From positions 1-64,000 of the forward strand of contig JAPPGG010000007.1 in the NCBI GenBank assembly GCA_028875055.1: a stretch of DNA of 64,000 nucleotides. The letters run 5' to 3'. This DNA is from Chloroflexota bacterium. Lineage in GTDB: Bacteria > Chloroflexota > Dehalococcoidia > Lucifugimonadales > UBA3495. Shown here piece by piece: positions 27,573 to 35,908 of this stretch; the first letter of the stretch is position 1, and each line of letters begins with the position of its first letter. The position numbers and the translations under genes were made by a program. The notes beneath the pieces were generated by a model that worked only from the letters and a program-made list of their open reading frames with translations, made no database searches and was not told the origin of the DNA.

Positions 27573-28655
27573 ATGCGATTAGGTTACTTTACAATGCCTC
27601 TCCATCCGCCGGGATCCGACCTGGCCGCAACGCTGGAGTCCGACCTGGTCCAGATGGAGACCCTGGACCGCCTGGGCTACTGCGAAGCCTGGATCGGCGA
27701 GCACTTCACCACCGTCTGGGAGAACATTCCCGCCCCAGACCAGTTTATCGCCGCCGCCCTGCCCCGCACGAAGAACATAATCTTCGGTACGGGTGTTACC
27801 TGTATGCCCAACCACGATCCCTTCATGATCGCCCACCGGGTGGCCCAGTTGGACAACCTGGCCCGCGGGCGCTTTTACTGGGGCGTGGGCTCCGGCGGCT
27901 TCCCCGGCGACTTTGAAGTCTTCGGCATGGACGCATCCGAGGGGGCGCACCGGGGCATGTCCCGGGAGATGATCGAGCTGATCCTGGATATGTGGCAAAA
28001 CCCCCGGCCAGGTTCCTACCAGCACCCTTACTGGAAGTTCGCCATTCCGGAACCGGTACCCGAAATTGGGCTGCAGTTCCACGTCACTCCCTACCAGAAA
28101 CCCCATCCGCCGATTGGCGTGGCCGGTGTTTCACCCAAGTCCGACACCCTGCTGCTGGCCGGGGAGAAGGGCTGGCTGCCCCTCAGCATCAACCTGGTGC
28201 CGCCCGTAACCCTGAAGGGACACTGGGAGGCCGTGGAGGCAGGCGCCAAGGTGACCGGGCGCACTCCCGACCGTTCCGATTGGCGCATAGCCCGGGAAAT
28301 ATACGTCGCCGAGACCACTGAGCAGGCCCGTGACGAAGTGCTCAACGGGACAATCGGCCGGGATTTCCGCCAGTATTTCATCCCCCTGATGAGCTACATG
28401 GAGGCGTTGAGCCTGTTCAAGACCGATTCCGACATTCCCGACGAAGAAATAACCCCGGAGTACCTGGTGGACAACGTCTGGATTGTGGGCAGCCCGGATG
28501 ACGTGACGGAGAAGATCCGGCAGATGTACAAGGACGTGGGCGGCTTTGGCGTTCTGCTGGCCATGGGCCACGAGTGGGCCCCCGAGAAGGGCTGGGTAAA
28601 CTCGGTTACTTCCCTGGCCAACGACATAATGCCCCGCATGGCCGACCTCAATTAG
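27573..28655 (+). CDS. LLM-class (luciferase-like) flavin-dependent oxidoreductase
   Basis: A TIM-barrel F420- or FMN-dependent monooxygenase of about 360 aa. I chose the start MRLGYFTMPLHPPGSD because AAGGAGG lies 6 bases upstream and family homology begins there, not at the longer track start. Landmarks are YCEAWIGEHFT (typical of the group, EAWxxEH), FGTGVTCMPNHDPFMIAHRV, GRFYWGVGSGGFPGDF and the C-terminal VGSPDDVTEKIRQM. These enzymes oxygenate or desulfurise small organic molecules; the substrate is unknown. Paralogues are numerous in SAR202-type genomes, and a second one lies at 56.6 kb. Confidence 0.9.
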   Translation: MRLGYFTMPLHPPGSDLAATLESDLVQMETLDRLGYCEAWIGEHFTTVWENIPAPDQFIAAALPRTKNIIFGTGVTCMPNHDPFMIAHRVAQLDNLARGRFYWGVGSGGFPGDFEVFGMDASEGAHRGMSREMIELILDMWQNPRPGSYQHPYWKFAIPEPVPEIGLQFHVTPYQKPHPPIGVAGVSPKSDTLLLAGEKGWLPLSINLVPPVTLKGHWEAVEAGAKVTGRTPDRSDWRIAREIYVAETTEQARDEVLNGTIGRDFRQYFIPLMSYMEALSLFKTDSDIPDEEITPEYLVDNVWIVGSPDDVTEKIRQMYKDVGGFGVLLAMGHEWAPEKGWVNSVTSLANDIMPRMADLN

Positions 28656-28802
28656 TGGACCGCCATTAATGCGCCTGGGAAGGTCAAGGGACGATTCAGC
28701 CCGTGGGACCGGTGCCATTATTGACTAGGTTAGCTGTCCAACTCCCGGGCCCCGGGAAATAGACGGCGCCACGGTAACGGAAGTATAGAGGAACGGCTGC
28801 CC

Positions 28803-29525
28803 ATGCTTGAAACCGAATCCCTTCGCCGTGCCTCCCTTTTCCTGGTGGCTGCTACCCTGGCCTGGAATGTGCTGGAGATCGTCATTTCCCTGTGGTCGGG
28901 GCTGCAAGCCGGCAGCGTGTCCCTGCTGGCATTCGGGTTGGACAGCATTATTGAACTCTTCGCTGGCGGCGTCCTGGTATGGCGGCTGCTGGCAACGGAG
29001 GATGGGGAGAGAGAGGAGGCAGCGGAGCGCAGAGCCCGTAAGCTGGTGGCGCTGAGTTTCTTCTTTCTCGCGGCATACATTGTCCTTCATTCGGGCGTCA
29101 GCCTGGCAGGTTGGCTACCCGAACCCCGGCCCAGCCTGGTGGGGTTAGCGCTGGTGGTGGCCAGCGCCCTGGTGATGAGCGGACTCTACGTGGCCAAGAT
29201 GCGCATCGCCGTCCGAATCCAGTCCCGCGCGCTGCGGGCGGAATCCCTGGAAAGCCTGTTCTGCGACCTGCAGGACGTGGCCATCCTGGTAGGGCTGGGA
29301 CTTAATGGCCTGTTAGCCTGGTGGTGGGCCGACCCGTTGGCGGCCCTGGTCATCGTTCCGCTTCTGATCAAAGAGGGGCTGGAGAACCTGTCCGGTGAGG
29401 AACACGGTCAAGAGGAAGATGAAGAGCATGGACACGAGGGGAGACCCCTGGCGCCTCGTATTTGCTTCTGCCTTGAGTGCTTCTTTGGCTTGCGCGGCTG
29501 TCGCTGCCTGACCTGTTCCGCCTGA
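28803..29525 (+). CDS. Cation-diffusion-facilitator-type transporter with a metal-binding tail
   Basis: A 240-aa protein with about six hydrophobic spans and CDF-like acidic positions in LLAFGLDSIIELFAGG and AESLESLFCDLQDV, then WWADPLAALVIVPLLIKEGLE, matching the last spans of small CDF proteins. The cytosolic tail is unusual: an acidic/His patch (EEHGQEEDEEHGHEG) followed by ICFCLECFFGLRGCRCLTC, two CxCxxC clusters. It probably exports or senses a divalent or soft metal. GAGGAACGG precedes the ATG at modest spacing. The usual CDF C-terminal domain is absent. Confidence 0.75.
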   Translation: MLETESLRRASLFLVAATLAWNVLEIVISLWSGLQAGSVSLLAFGLDSIIELFAGGVLVWRLLATEDGEREEAAERRARKLVALSFFFLAAYIVLHSGVSLAGWLPEPRPSLVGLALVVASALVMSGLYVAKMRIAVRIQSRALRAESLESLFCDLQDVAILVGLGLNGLLAWWWADPLAALVIVPLLIKEGLENLSGEEHGQEEDEEHGHEGRPLAPRICFCLECFFGLRGCRCLTCSA

Positions 29526-29635
29526 TGCACGAGATTGATGGACAGTCTGCCAATTCGTGGCTCAGCCGCGTTCATCCCGAACCCGTCGAAGGATGTGTTC
29601 CTTCCAGGATAAATCACCCGTAGGAGGTAAGAGCT

Positions 29636-31393
29636 ATGGCGCTGGGACTTCGAACCTACCGGCCCCTGATATCGGGGCGCACCCACATGGCGGCAGCCGG
29701 TCATTACCTGGCCACCGCCGCGGCCTACCGCATCCTGGAGCAGGGCGGCAACGCCACCGATGCCGGCGTGGCAGCGGGCATAGCCCTGAACGTAACGCTG
29801 CCCCAGTACACCAGCTTTGGCGGCGTTGCCCCCATCATGATCCACGATGCCGCCCGGGGAGAGACCGCCACCATCGCCGGCCTGGGTCGCTGGCCCAAAG
29901 CTGCCAGTGTGGAGTACTTCGAGGCCAATCACGGCGGCCAATTGCCCGGTGGGGTGCTGCGTACGGTAACGCCGTCGGCTGCCGATGCCTGGCTTTCTGC
30001 CCTGCAGCTGTTCGGCACCATGAGCTTCCGCCAGGTGGTTACCCCTGCCCTGGAACTGGCTGAAAGCGGTTTCCCCATTCCCCACTCCCTGCATCGCGCG
30101 CTGGTCCGCGAAGAGGAAAAGTTCGCCAGCGGCAGCCGCGACCCCAGATTCTGGTCCACCACCATGAACGTCTTCTTCCCCGGCGGCAGGGCCCTGGGCG
30201 CGGGGGAGGTGGCAGTCCAGAAGGAGCTGGCCAATACCTTCCGGCGGTTGATATCGGCGGAGCGTTCAGCCTCGGGCAAGGGACGTTTGGCGGGCCTGCA
30301 GGCGGCCCGCGACCTGTTCTACCGGGGAGATATGGCCCACAAAATGGTGGAATTCAACCGGGCCCAGGGCGGGCTGATGTCCATGGAGGATATGGAGTCT
30401 TTCGAGGCCAGGCTGGAGCCGCCCGTTTCCATAGACTACAAGGGAATAGAAGTTGTCACCTGCGGACCCTGGTGCCAGGGTCCCACCACCATCCAGGCCC
30501 TGAGCATCCTGTCGGGGTTCGACCTGCAGGCTATGGGCCACAACAGCCCCGACTATATTCACACCCTGATCGAGTCGCTGAAGCTGGCCTTTTCCGACCG
30601 CCACTCCTACTACGGCGACCCTGACTTTGTCGATGTGCCGATGAAGGGCCTGCTGGACCCGGACTACGCCGCCCGGCGAAGGCAGGAAATTGACCCGGCC
30701 CGGGCCTGTCCCGACATGCCGTTGGCCGGCGACCCCTGGGCCTACCAGGGCTATGAAAGCAACGGGGCCAGGCCGGCCCATCCGGAGCCCGTGGCGGGAG
30801 CGGTGGAGCCGGACACCAGCTATATCTGCGTGGTTGACCGGTGGGGCAATGGCTTCTCAGCCACGCCCAGCGATGGCTTCTCCGGCGCCGCCGCCGTACC
30901 GGGGCTGGGCTTTGCCATGTCCACCCGGGGCTACCAGACCTGGCTGGACCGAGACCATCCGGCCTGCCTGATGCCGGGCAAGCGGCCCCGGCTGACACCC
31001 AATCCGGCCATGGCTTTCCGCGACGGCAAGCTGTGGATGCCCTTTGGCACGCCCGGCGGTGATGTCCAGTGCCAGTCCATGACCCAGCTTTTCCTGAATG
31101 TAGCCGAGTTCGGGATGGACGTGCAGGAGGCCATAGAACAGCCCCGGGTGGCCAGCTGGAGCTTTCCCGAGTCAGGATTCCCCCACGGTTATACCCCGGC
31201 GGCCATGTCGGCGGAGGGGCGCATCGATCCGGATACCATCAGGGAGCTGGAGCGTCGCGGCCACGTGGTGGACGTCTGGAATGACTGGACGCCCAGCATG
31301 GGCGCCCTCTGCGCCATCACCATCGACCGGGAAAGGGAAACCCTGGAGGTAGGCGCCGACCTGCGCCGCGACAACTACGCCATGGGCCGCTGA
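29636..31393 (+). CDS. Gamma-glutamyltransferase family protein
   Basis: An Ntn-hydrolase of 585 aa that is expected to self-cleave. The nucleophile threonine is in EPDTSYICVVDRWGNGFS (about residue 394), and the substrate/oxyanion region reads TPNPAMAFRDGKLWMPFGTPGGD. Other family blocks are AAAYRILEQGGNATDAGVAAG and FGGVAPIMI near the N-terminus. No signal peptide is visible, so it may be cytosolic, unlike periplasmic GGT. AGGAGGTAAG precedes the ATG by 6 bases. The substrate could be a gamma-glutamyl peptide, cephalosporin-like amide or another amide. Confidence 0.9.
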   Translation: MALGLRTYRPLISGRTHMAAAGHYLATAAAYRILEQGGNATDAGVAAGIALNVTLPQYTSFGGVAPIMIHDAARGETATIAGLGRWPKAASVEYFEANHGGQLPGGVLRTVTPSAADAWLSALQLFGTMSFRQVVTPALELAESGFPIPHSLHRALVREEEKFASGSRDPRFWSTTMNVFFPGGRALGAGEVAVQKELANTFRRLISAERSASGKGRLAGLQAARDLFYRGDMAHKMVEFNRAQGGLMSMEDMESFEARLEPPVSIDYKGIEVVTCGPWCQGPTTIQALSILSGFDLQAMGHNSPDYIHTLIESLKLAFSDRHSYYGDPDFVDVPMKGLLDPDYAARRRQEIDPARACPDMPLAGDPWAYQGYESNGARPAHPEPVAGAVEPDTSYICVVDRWGNGFSATPSDGFSGAAAVPGLGFAMSTRGYQTWLDRDHPACLMPGKRPRLTPNPAMAFRDGKLWMPFGTPGGDVQCQSMTQLFLNVAEFGMDVQEAIEQPRVASWSFPESGFPHGYTPAAMSAEGRIDPDTIRELERRGHVVDVWNDWTPSMGALCAITIDRERETLEVGADLRRDNYAMGR

Positions 31394-31428
31394 GCTGCCC
31401 CTCCCAATATACGGACGTTCCGGAAGCG

Positions 31429-31451
31429 GGGGCGGGTTTCAAACCCGCCCC
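31429..31451. repeat. Perfect hairpin between convergent genes
   Basis: GGGGCGGGTT, loop TCA, AACCCGCCCC forms a ten-pair perfect stem between the plus-strand GGT gene and the minus-strand SDR gene. There is no U-run on either side, so it is a weak candidate for a classical terminator; it may instead be a REP-like element or a two-way attenuating hairpin. Confidence 0.5.
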
Positions 31452-31491
31452 TGTGGCTACCCTGTGGTTGCGTTCGCCCACGGAAATTTCT

Positions 31492-32241
31492 TTACATGGC
31501 AGTGCGGCCGCCGTCAATTACCAGCTCGCTGCCGGTGACGAAGGAGGACTCGTCGGAGGCCAGGTAAAGGGCGCCAAAGGCCACGTCCTCAGGCTTGCCG
31601 ATGCGGCCCAGGGGCGTCCGGCCCAGCCGGTACTGGTACTGTTCCGGATCGGCCAGCATTGACTCGGTCATCGGCGTTTCGATGATACCCGGGTGAATGG
31701 AATTGGCCCGAATCTTGTCGCCGGCGTACTGGATGGCCGTGGCCTTGGTGAATATGCGCACCGCCCCCTTTGACGATCCGTAGGCCGCCGACATTTCGCT
31801 GCCCACCAGTCCGGCCACCGAGGAAATGTTGATGATGGAGCCGCCGCCGGCCTTGCGCATTTCCGGAATGGCGGCCTTGGTGCCCAGGAACACCCCCTTG
31901 CCGTTGATGTCCATCACCTGGTCCCACAGCTCTTCGGATGTCTCCTCCACCGTCTCGGTCCGGTAGATGCCGGCGTTGTTCACCAGGATGTCCAGCTTGC
32001 CGAACCGCTCTACGGTGGCGGCCACCACATCCTGCCAGTTGGCCTCGCTGGTGACGTCCAGGCGCAGAAACAGGCACTCGCCGCCCCGCTCGTTGATTTC
32101 CGCCTCCACCTGGCGACCCTCGTCCTCAAGTACGTCGCAGATAACCACCCGGGCGCCCTCGGTGGCGAACAGGCGGGCTTCCACGGCGCCCTGGCCCCTG
32201 GCGCCGCCGCTGATCAACGCTACCTTTCCCTCAAGTCGCAT
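31492..32241 (-). CDS. Short-chain dehydrogenase/reductase
   Basis: A 249-aa NAD(P)-dependent oxidoreductase. The start MRLEGKVALISGGARGQG (32241) is used because AAGGAGGAAAGG lies just upstream; the track ORF extends far into non-coding sequence. Landmarks: Gly motif SGGARGQG (first Gly-motif Thr replaced by Ser), LDVTSEANW, NNAG in LVNNAGIYR, catalytic Ser in INISSVAG, Tyr/Lys in YGSSKGA, and the classical C-terminal GSELVIDGG. Substrate unknown. The gene is convergent to the GGT gene. Confidence 0.92.
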   Translation of the reverse strand: MRLEGKVALISGGARGQGAVEARLFATEGARVVICDVLEDEGRQVEAEINERGGECLFLRLDVTSEANWQDVVAATVERFGKLDILVNNAGIYRTETVEETSEELWDQVMDINGKGVFLGTKAAIPEMRKAGGGSIINISSVAGLVGSEMSAAYGSSKGAVRIFTKATAIQYAGDKIRANSIHPGIIETPMTESMLADPEQYQYRLGRTPLGRIGKPEDVAFGALYLASDESSFVTGSELVIDGGRTAM

Positions 32242-32422
32242 GGCCTTTCCTCCTTCAGCGATAGTTGCTGCGCCGTCCTGACCTTGTTGCTGGGATTGTA
32301 ACTGGGGCGGGAGCAGAGTCAAGGGCGCTCCGTTGTCCGTTTGACCCCGTTCTCCCCCGGCCATAGAATGTTCCGGCCCCGCCTTGGTCAACCAGGAATC
32401 GTGCGGAGACTAGAGCCCGCCC

Positions 32423-32905
32423 ATGAACGTTCTGGACTGGATATTGTTAGCCATTCGCTGGGCCCACGCCCTGGGCGCTGTGGCCTGGGTCGGAGGGGGA
32501 ATTTTCTACCTGATGGTGCTGCGACCCGCGTTTCAGCGCCGCGACCCAGGCCAGGAGACTCACCGGGCCATTGGTGAGGAGTTTCGGGGCCTGGTGAACA
32601 CGGCCATCGTAGTTCTGATAGTAACCGGCGCCATCCTCACGGCCAGCCGCCTGACCCTGGACACGGTAACGCTGCCCTACGTGGCGGTGCTGGTCATCAA
32701 GGTAACCCTGGCGCTGTACATGATGGCGGTAATGCGATTTCGCCGACACCGACGAGCCGGAGCGGGTGTTCCGCACGACGTTGGGCGCCTGGCGAGGGTG
32801 CGGGAGGTGTTGACCGGTCCGACGGCCCTGCTGGTTATCGGGGTTATAATATTTGGACTGGCCGACGTGCTTGGCTATCTGTTTGAAAACAGCCTTGCCG
32901 GCTAG
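32423..32905 (+). CDS. CopD-like integral membrane protein
   Basis: A 160-aa membrane protein with four hydrophobic spans. RWAHALGAVAWVGGGIFYLMVL resembles the first span of CopD/DUF2269-type proteins, with the conserved His (WAH) and Trp-Val-Gly-Gly; further spans are VNTAIVVLIVTGAILTAS, VAVLVIKVTLALYMMAVM and ALLVIGVIIFGLADVLGYLF. Such proteins are linked to copper or heme handling, but the link here is by similarity only. It precedes a Trm112-like gene by about 30 bases. Confidence 0.65.
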   Translation: MNVLDWILLAIRWAHALGAVAWVGGGIFYLMVLRPAFQRRDPGQETHRAIGEEFRGLVNTAIVVLIVTGAILTASRLTLDTVTLPYVAVLVIKVTLALYMMAVMRFRRHRRAGAGVPHDVGRLARVREVLTGPTALLVIGVIIFGLADVLGYLFENSLAG

Positions 32906-32937
32906 CTGATCAGCGGCAGCAAGGAATTGGAGGAGAC

Positions 32938-33120
32938 TTGAAGAGAGATCTGATGGAAATCCTGGCCTGTCCGGTCTGCAAGGGCGAACTTACCCTGACC
33001 GTGGACACGGAGCAGGGAGACGAGGTCATGGAAGGCTCGCTCCACTGCGCGGCCTGCGACGAGACCTACCCCATCACCGACGCCATACCCAACCTGTTGC
33101 CGCCCAACATGCGGGTATAG
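32938..33120 (+). CDS. Trm112-family zinc protein
   Basis: A 60-aa zinc-knuckle protein: LMEILACPVCKGEL and LHCAACDETYPITDAIPNLLPP match the Trm112 family, whose members bind and stabilise methyltransferases in tRNA and protein modification. The start is TTG (MKRDLMEIL), close behind GGAGGAG; relatives begin at the same place, which supports TTG over the ATG five codons later. No methyltransferase gene is adjacent. Confidence 0.85.
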   Translation: MKRDLMEILACPVCKGELTLTVDTEQGDEVMEGSLHCAACDETYPITDAIPNLLPPNMRV

Positions 33121-33262
33121 GCCCGGCAGTCATTTCCACGAAAGACGCGAAGCTATTCGAAGACCGGTTTGTCCGCGAACTGGCACGAACATTCGCCAAT
33201 TGGGGGAGTCCCGGGGATCTCTGGCAAATATTCGTACCTGTTCGTGAACGAAATACCAGCCC

Positions 33263-33793
33263 CTAGCTGCCCGTAAGTATCGTCACCACCTCGGTAGCCA
33301 GGCCTTCCGCCCGCTCCCTCAGCTGACTCCGGTCCAGGTTTTCAATGGGGTGCTCGGTAAAGATAGTTGGGTAGTCTTCGGCGCCCCACATTTTCGCCAT
33401 GCCCCTGGCGGTGGGGATGAACCGGTCGGTGCAGATGGTGGCCGAGGGCAGACCGGCCTTTTCCACGTGAATCCCGTCGTGCACACTGCACGCGCTGCAG
33501 GACCCTCAATCGCCGATGGCAATTACCACCGCGTCGCAGTCCGTAGCCAGGGCCGCGATGGCCGCCGGGTCGGCGGGGCGGGAGGCGCTGGGCTTGCGGT
33601 GCCACTGGACGTCCCCAATTTCGTAGCGGGTCCGCAGGACTTCCGCCAGCTCCTCCAGAAGCACGTCGGCGTTGCGCTTGCTGTCGTCAATAATGCCCAC
33701 TTTGGCGCCGGCCATGGTGGGCAGGCGGGGCGCGCCGTCAAAGGGCGGCGTTACCGGTTCAGTGGTGGGATTTACCAGGGTGTATTCGCTCAT
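33263..33793 (-). CDS. UGSC-family selenoprotein with in-frame UGA (Sec)
   Basis: The track splits this gene into 33506-33793 and 33263-33484, but they are one reading frame joined by a single TGA at 33508-33506. The join reads VVIAIGD-U-GSCSACSVHDGIHVEK, which contains the UGSC motif that defines the UGSC (seleno)protein family, so the UGA is read as selenocysteine (residue 96 of 176). The N-terminal half is a Rossmann-like domain (AGAKVGIIDDSKRNADVLLE). GGAGGAAGG lies just before the ATG. U-x-x-C plus a following SAC suggests a redox site. A hairpin starts directly after the UGA (listed separately). The gene follows a 353-aa conserved protein by 71 bases. Enzyme activity is unknown. Confidence 0.88.
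33469..33508 (-). promoter_or_regulatory. Candidate bacterial SECIS element
   Basis: On the minus strand the sequence after TGA is GGGTCCTGCAGCGCGTGCAG then TGTGCACGACGGGATTC. It can form a lower stem GGTCC with GGATT-type pairing, and an apical hairpin GTGCA-GTG-TGCAC whose G-containing loop lies about 18-20 bases after the UGA, as expected for a SelB-binding bacterial SECIS. An alternative stem CTGCA-GCGCG-TGCAG overlaps it. Drawn by eye; no folding was run. Confidence 0.6.
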
Positions 33794-33864
33794 ATTCCTT
33801 CCTCCCGTTGGCTATCCACTAATAGACGCGAACGCTCACAAATTGAGAATCGCTGGACGGGTCG

Positions 33865-34926
33865 CTACCGGCGCACTTCCCTTGTAACCGAGGTGGACCC
33901 GACCTTGGGGCCCCAGCTCGGTATCACCGAGGACATGTTGGACTCCTCGCCTCCGGCAAATACTACCAGAATATCTTCCGGGGAAGCGGTCAGCGGGACC
34001 ATCCGTTCCTCATCCCCGGGTTCAACGTCTCCGGGGAATACCTGCGCCCGCTTGAAATCGGCCACGGAACGCCGGATGCGGGAGTGCAGGAACTCCTTGA
34101 CCCCGGCCTTGGTCCAGTCCCTCCACAGGCCGCTGTTCCCGGCGATGGTAACCACGGTTTCCCCCTGCCTGATGCCTGCCGCCGGGTCGCCCACGGAACC
34201 CGAGGTGGACAGCGAGGTCCCCAGCGATGAGGCCACGTCGGCGATGGCGTACAGAATCGCCTCCGGGCGCCCCACGGACCTGACCTGTCGCGGCGCTTCC
34301 GAGGCGAAGACCGTTACCGCGCTCTGGCCGGCGGAGAAGCCCCGTTCCATGTGCAAAGGAGTCCAGTGGGTCTCGGTCTCCGCCTCGGCAATGCAGTAGC
34401 TGAACTTGCCTGGGTGACCGATAACGCTCCGGTCGTAAAGCCCCGGGATGGCGGCGCAGGCGTTCATCAGGATGAGCCGGATCGCCCTGCCGATGGTCGA
34501 GTTGGCCCGGTTGCCTGGGCCGAACAGGTTGTTGCGGGAGTTTATGCCCAGTTCCTGGACCACCGGCCCGTTGACGATTACCAGCACGGCGGCTCCGCCC
34601 ATGCTGGACGAAGGGCCCACCAGGTTAAAGGGGGGCGCCAGCATGGCCTCGGCCGCCGCCAGCACCACCGGCATATACTCGGGCTTGCAGCCAGCCATAA
34701 CCGCATTGGCTGCCACCTTCTCGGCAGTAATCTCCCGGCGCCGCTCCGGCAGTTCGCCGACAATCTCCGCCCCGTCCCGGCCACCGGCGGCCAGGAACTC
34801 GGCTACCTTGTCAGTGGTGGGTGGCAATATTGGCAGGCCATCAGTCCAGCCCAGGTCGTAGAGGGCCTCGACGGCGCTGAAAACGTCGTCCCAGGCTGCG
34901 GCGGTGGTTTCATTGGATGAAGTCAT
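33865..34926 (-). CDS. Conserved 353-aa protein, partner of the UGSC selenoprotein
   Basis: A soluble protein with no signal or membrane span. It opens TTAAAWDDVFSAVEALYDLG and WTDGLPILPPTTDKVAEFL, then KVAANAVMAGCKPEYMPVVL with a conserved-looking Cys, then a Gly-rich stretch SSSMGGAAVLVIVNGPV and NSRNNLFGPGNRANSTIGRA. The C-terminal part (EDILVVFAGGEESNMSSVIP) also looks structured. I do not recognise an enzyme class. It lies 71 bases before the UGSC gene on the same strand, so the two likely act together, perhaps with Cys in MAGC facing the Sec partner. Confidence 0.7.
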   Translation of the reverse strand: MTSSNETTAAAWDDVFSAVEALYDLGWTDGLPILPPTTDKVAEFLAAGGRDGAEIVGELPERRREITAEKVAANAVMAGCKPEYMPVVLAAAEAMLAPPFNLVGPSSSMGGAAVLVIVNGPVVQELGINSRNNLFGPGNRANSTIGRAIRLILMNACAAIPGLYDRSVIGHPGKFSYCIAEAETETHWTPLHMERGFSAGQSAVTVFASEAPRQVRSVGRPEAILYAIADVASSLGTSLSTSGSVGDPAAGIRQGETVVTIAGNSGLWRDWTKAGVKEFLHSRIRRSVADFKRAQVFPGDVEPGDEERMVPLTASPEDILVVFAGGEESNMSSVIPSWGPKVGSTSVTREVRR

Positions 34927-35898
34927 TCAGTATTCCTGTCTTGAGAGTTCAGCTAAGCGGGGCGTAAAGACATCCTTGAATCTGAGCAGGTTATCTACCA
35001 TCCAAACCTGAATTTCTGCAAGGGTGTCGTCATCATCGTCAATGCTGCCGGGGCGAGTGAGTGCTATTCGACAAGCTTTCTTGCCTTCCAGAGGTTGCCA
35101 ATCAAGGACGCCCAATTGGGATTGGATTTCTTCTCTTTGCAGTCTAAGACCGTCCAGAAACCGGAAGTTTCTTTCTCCGTCCCTGTCGTTCAAATATATC
35201 TCAACCCTGGCCTCCTTCTGCCCAGTGAAGTTGGCACCGATAGTTACAGCTCGTATCCCTAATGAGAAATTCACCCAGTTTCTGGTTGGAGCCTTGCGGT
35301 CATTTGTGAAATTGTGCTTCTCACGTAAAACGTCCAAGAGGTCTTGAAAAAAGTCTCCGTAACGCTGTGCTCGTTCAGAAGCTCCTGAGAAAATATTGCC
35401 GCTGAGCCTACCTGCACTTTCCTTACGCCATCCGTTTGGCGTTGCGACGACGTTAAAGTGGGGCGCTGGCAGTGAGTCGCCGATTCGCCACAATTCCACC
35501 GCTATTCCAAAGAATTGCGTATCCTCTCCCGTGCGTTGATTTAGCCAATCCAGTGCCTGGCGGTGTTCGTCCCTGAATTCCCTCGTCACCCACACTACGG
35601 CTTCCGCGTCAAATCCTGCTGCGTAGGTCAGGAGTTGTCCCAAATGGCTGTGATCCGTGGCCTCCAGCTGATTCTCGATGATCACTGGTCGGCTACTGCC
35701 CAGGTCCGTGGCCAGGATATCCAGGCTGTAGCCCCCTACCGGCGCCTCAATCTGCTGCATCTCGAGGTCCATGCCCAGCGCTGCCCCTAATTCGGCGATG
35801 TTGTCTGCTAGCCAGGGCGTGAAGTGCTGGGCCTCGTTGGGCCAGGTCCCCCTCAAGTCGGGAACTCGTTCTATTTTCGCCAGCTTCGGGGTGGTCAT
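34927..35898 (-). CDS. DUF4268 protein, nuclease-like
   Basis: About 323 aa from the ATG at 35898 (MTTPKLAKIERVPDL); the longer track start lies inside the preceding gene. The N-terminal half has YSLDILATDLGSSRPVIIEN then QLEATDHSHLGQLLTYAAG, a PD-(D/E)XK-like core with Asp, Glu and Gln in place of Lys. The C-terminal half is the DUF4268 region with NFSLGIRAVTIGANFTGQKE and ARVEIYLNDRDGERNFRFLD. Such proteins are common near restriction and defence loci. It is tightly spaced with the 353-aa gene downstream (one base after its stop the next start region begins). Confidence 0.8.
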   Translation of the reverse strand: MTTPKLAKIERVPDLRGTWPNEAQHFTPWLADNIAELGAALGMDLEMQQIEAPVGGYSLDILATDLGSSRPVIIENQLEATDHSHLGQLLTYAAGFDAEAVVWVTREFRDEHRQALDWLNQRTGEDTQFFGIAVELWRIGDSLPAPHFNVVATPNGWRKESAGRLSGNIFSGASERAQRYGDFFQDLLDVLREKHNFTNDRKAPTRNWVNFSLGIRAVTIGANFTGQKEARVEIYLNDRDGERNFRFLDGLRLQREEIQSQLGVLDWQPLEGKKACRIALTRPGSIDDDDDTLAEIQVWMVDNLLRFKDVFTPRLAELSRQEY

Positions 35899-35908
35899 AG
35901 CACACCCT

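Noticed and set aside
33263-33508. Nonsense-mutated pseudogene as the explanation of the split UGSC gene
   Set aside because: The stop falls exactly on the Sec position of the family-defining motif and the frame stays open and conserved after it, so recoding is far more likely.
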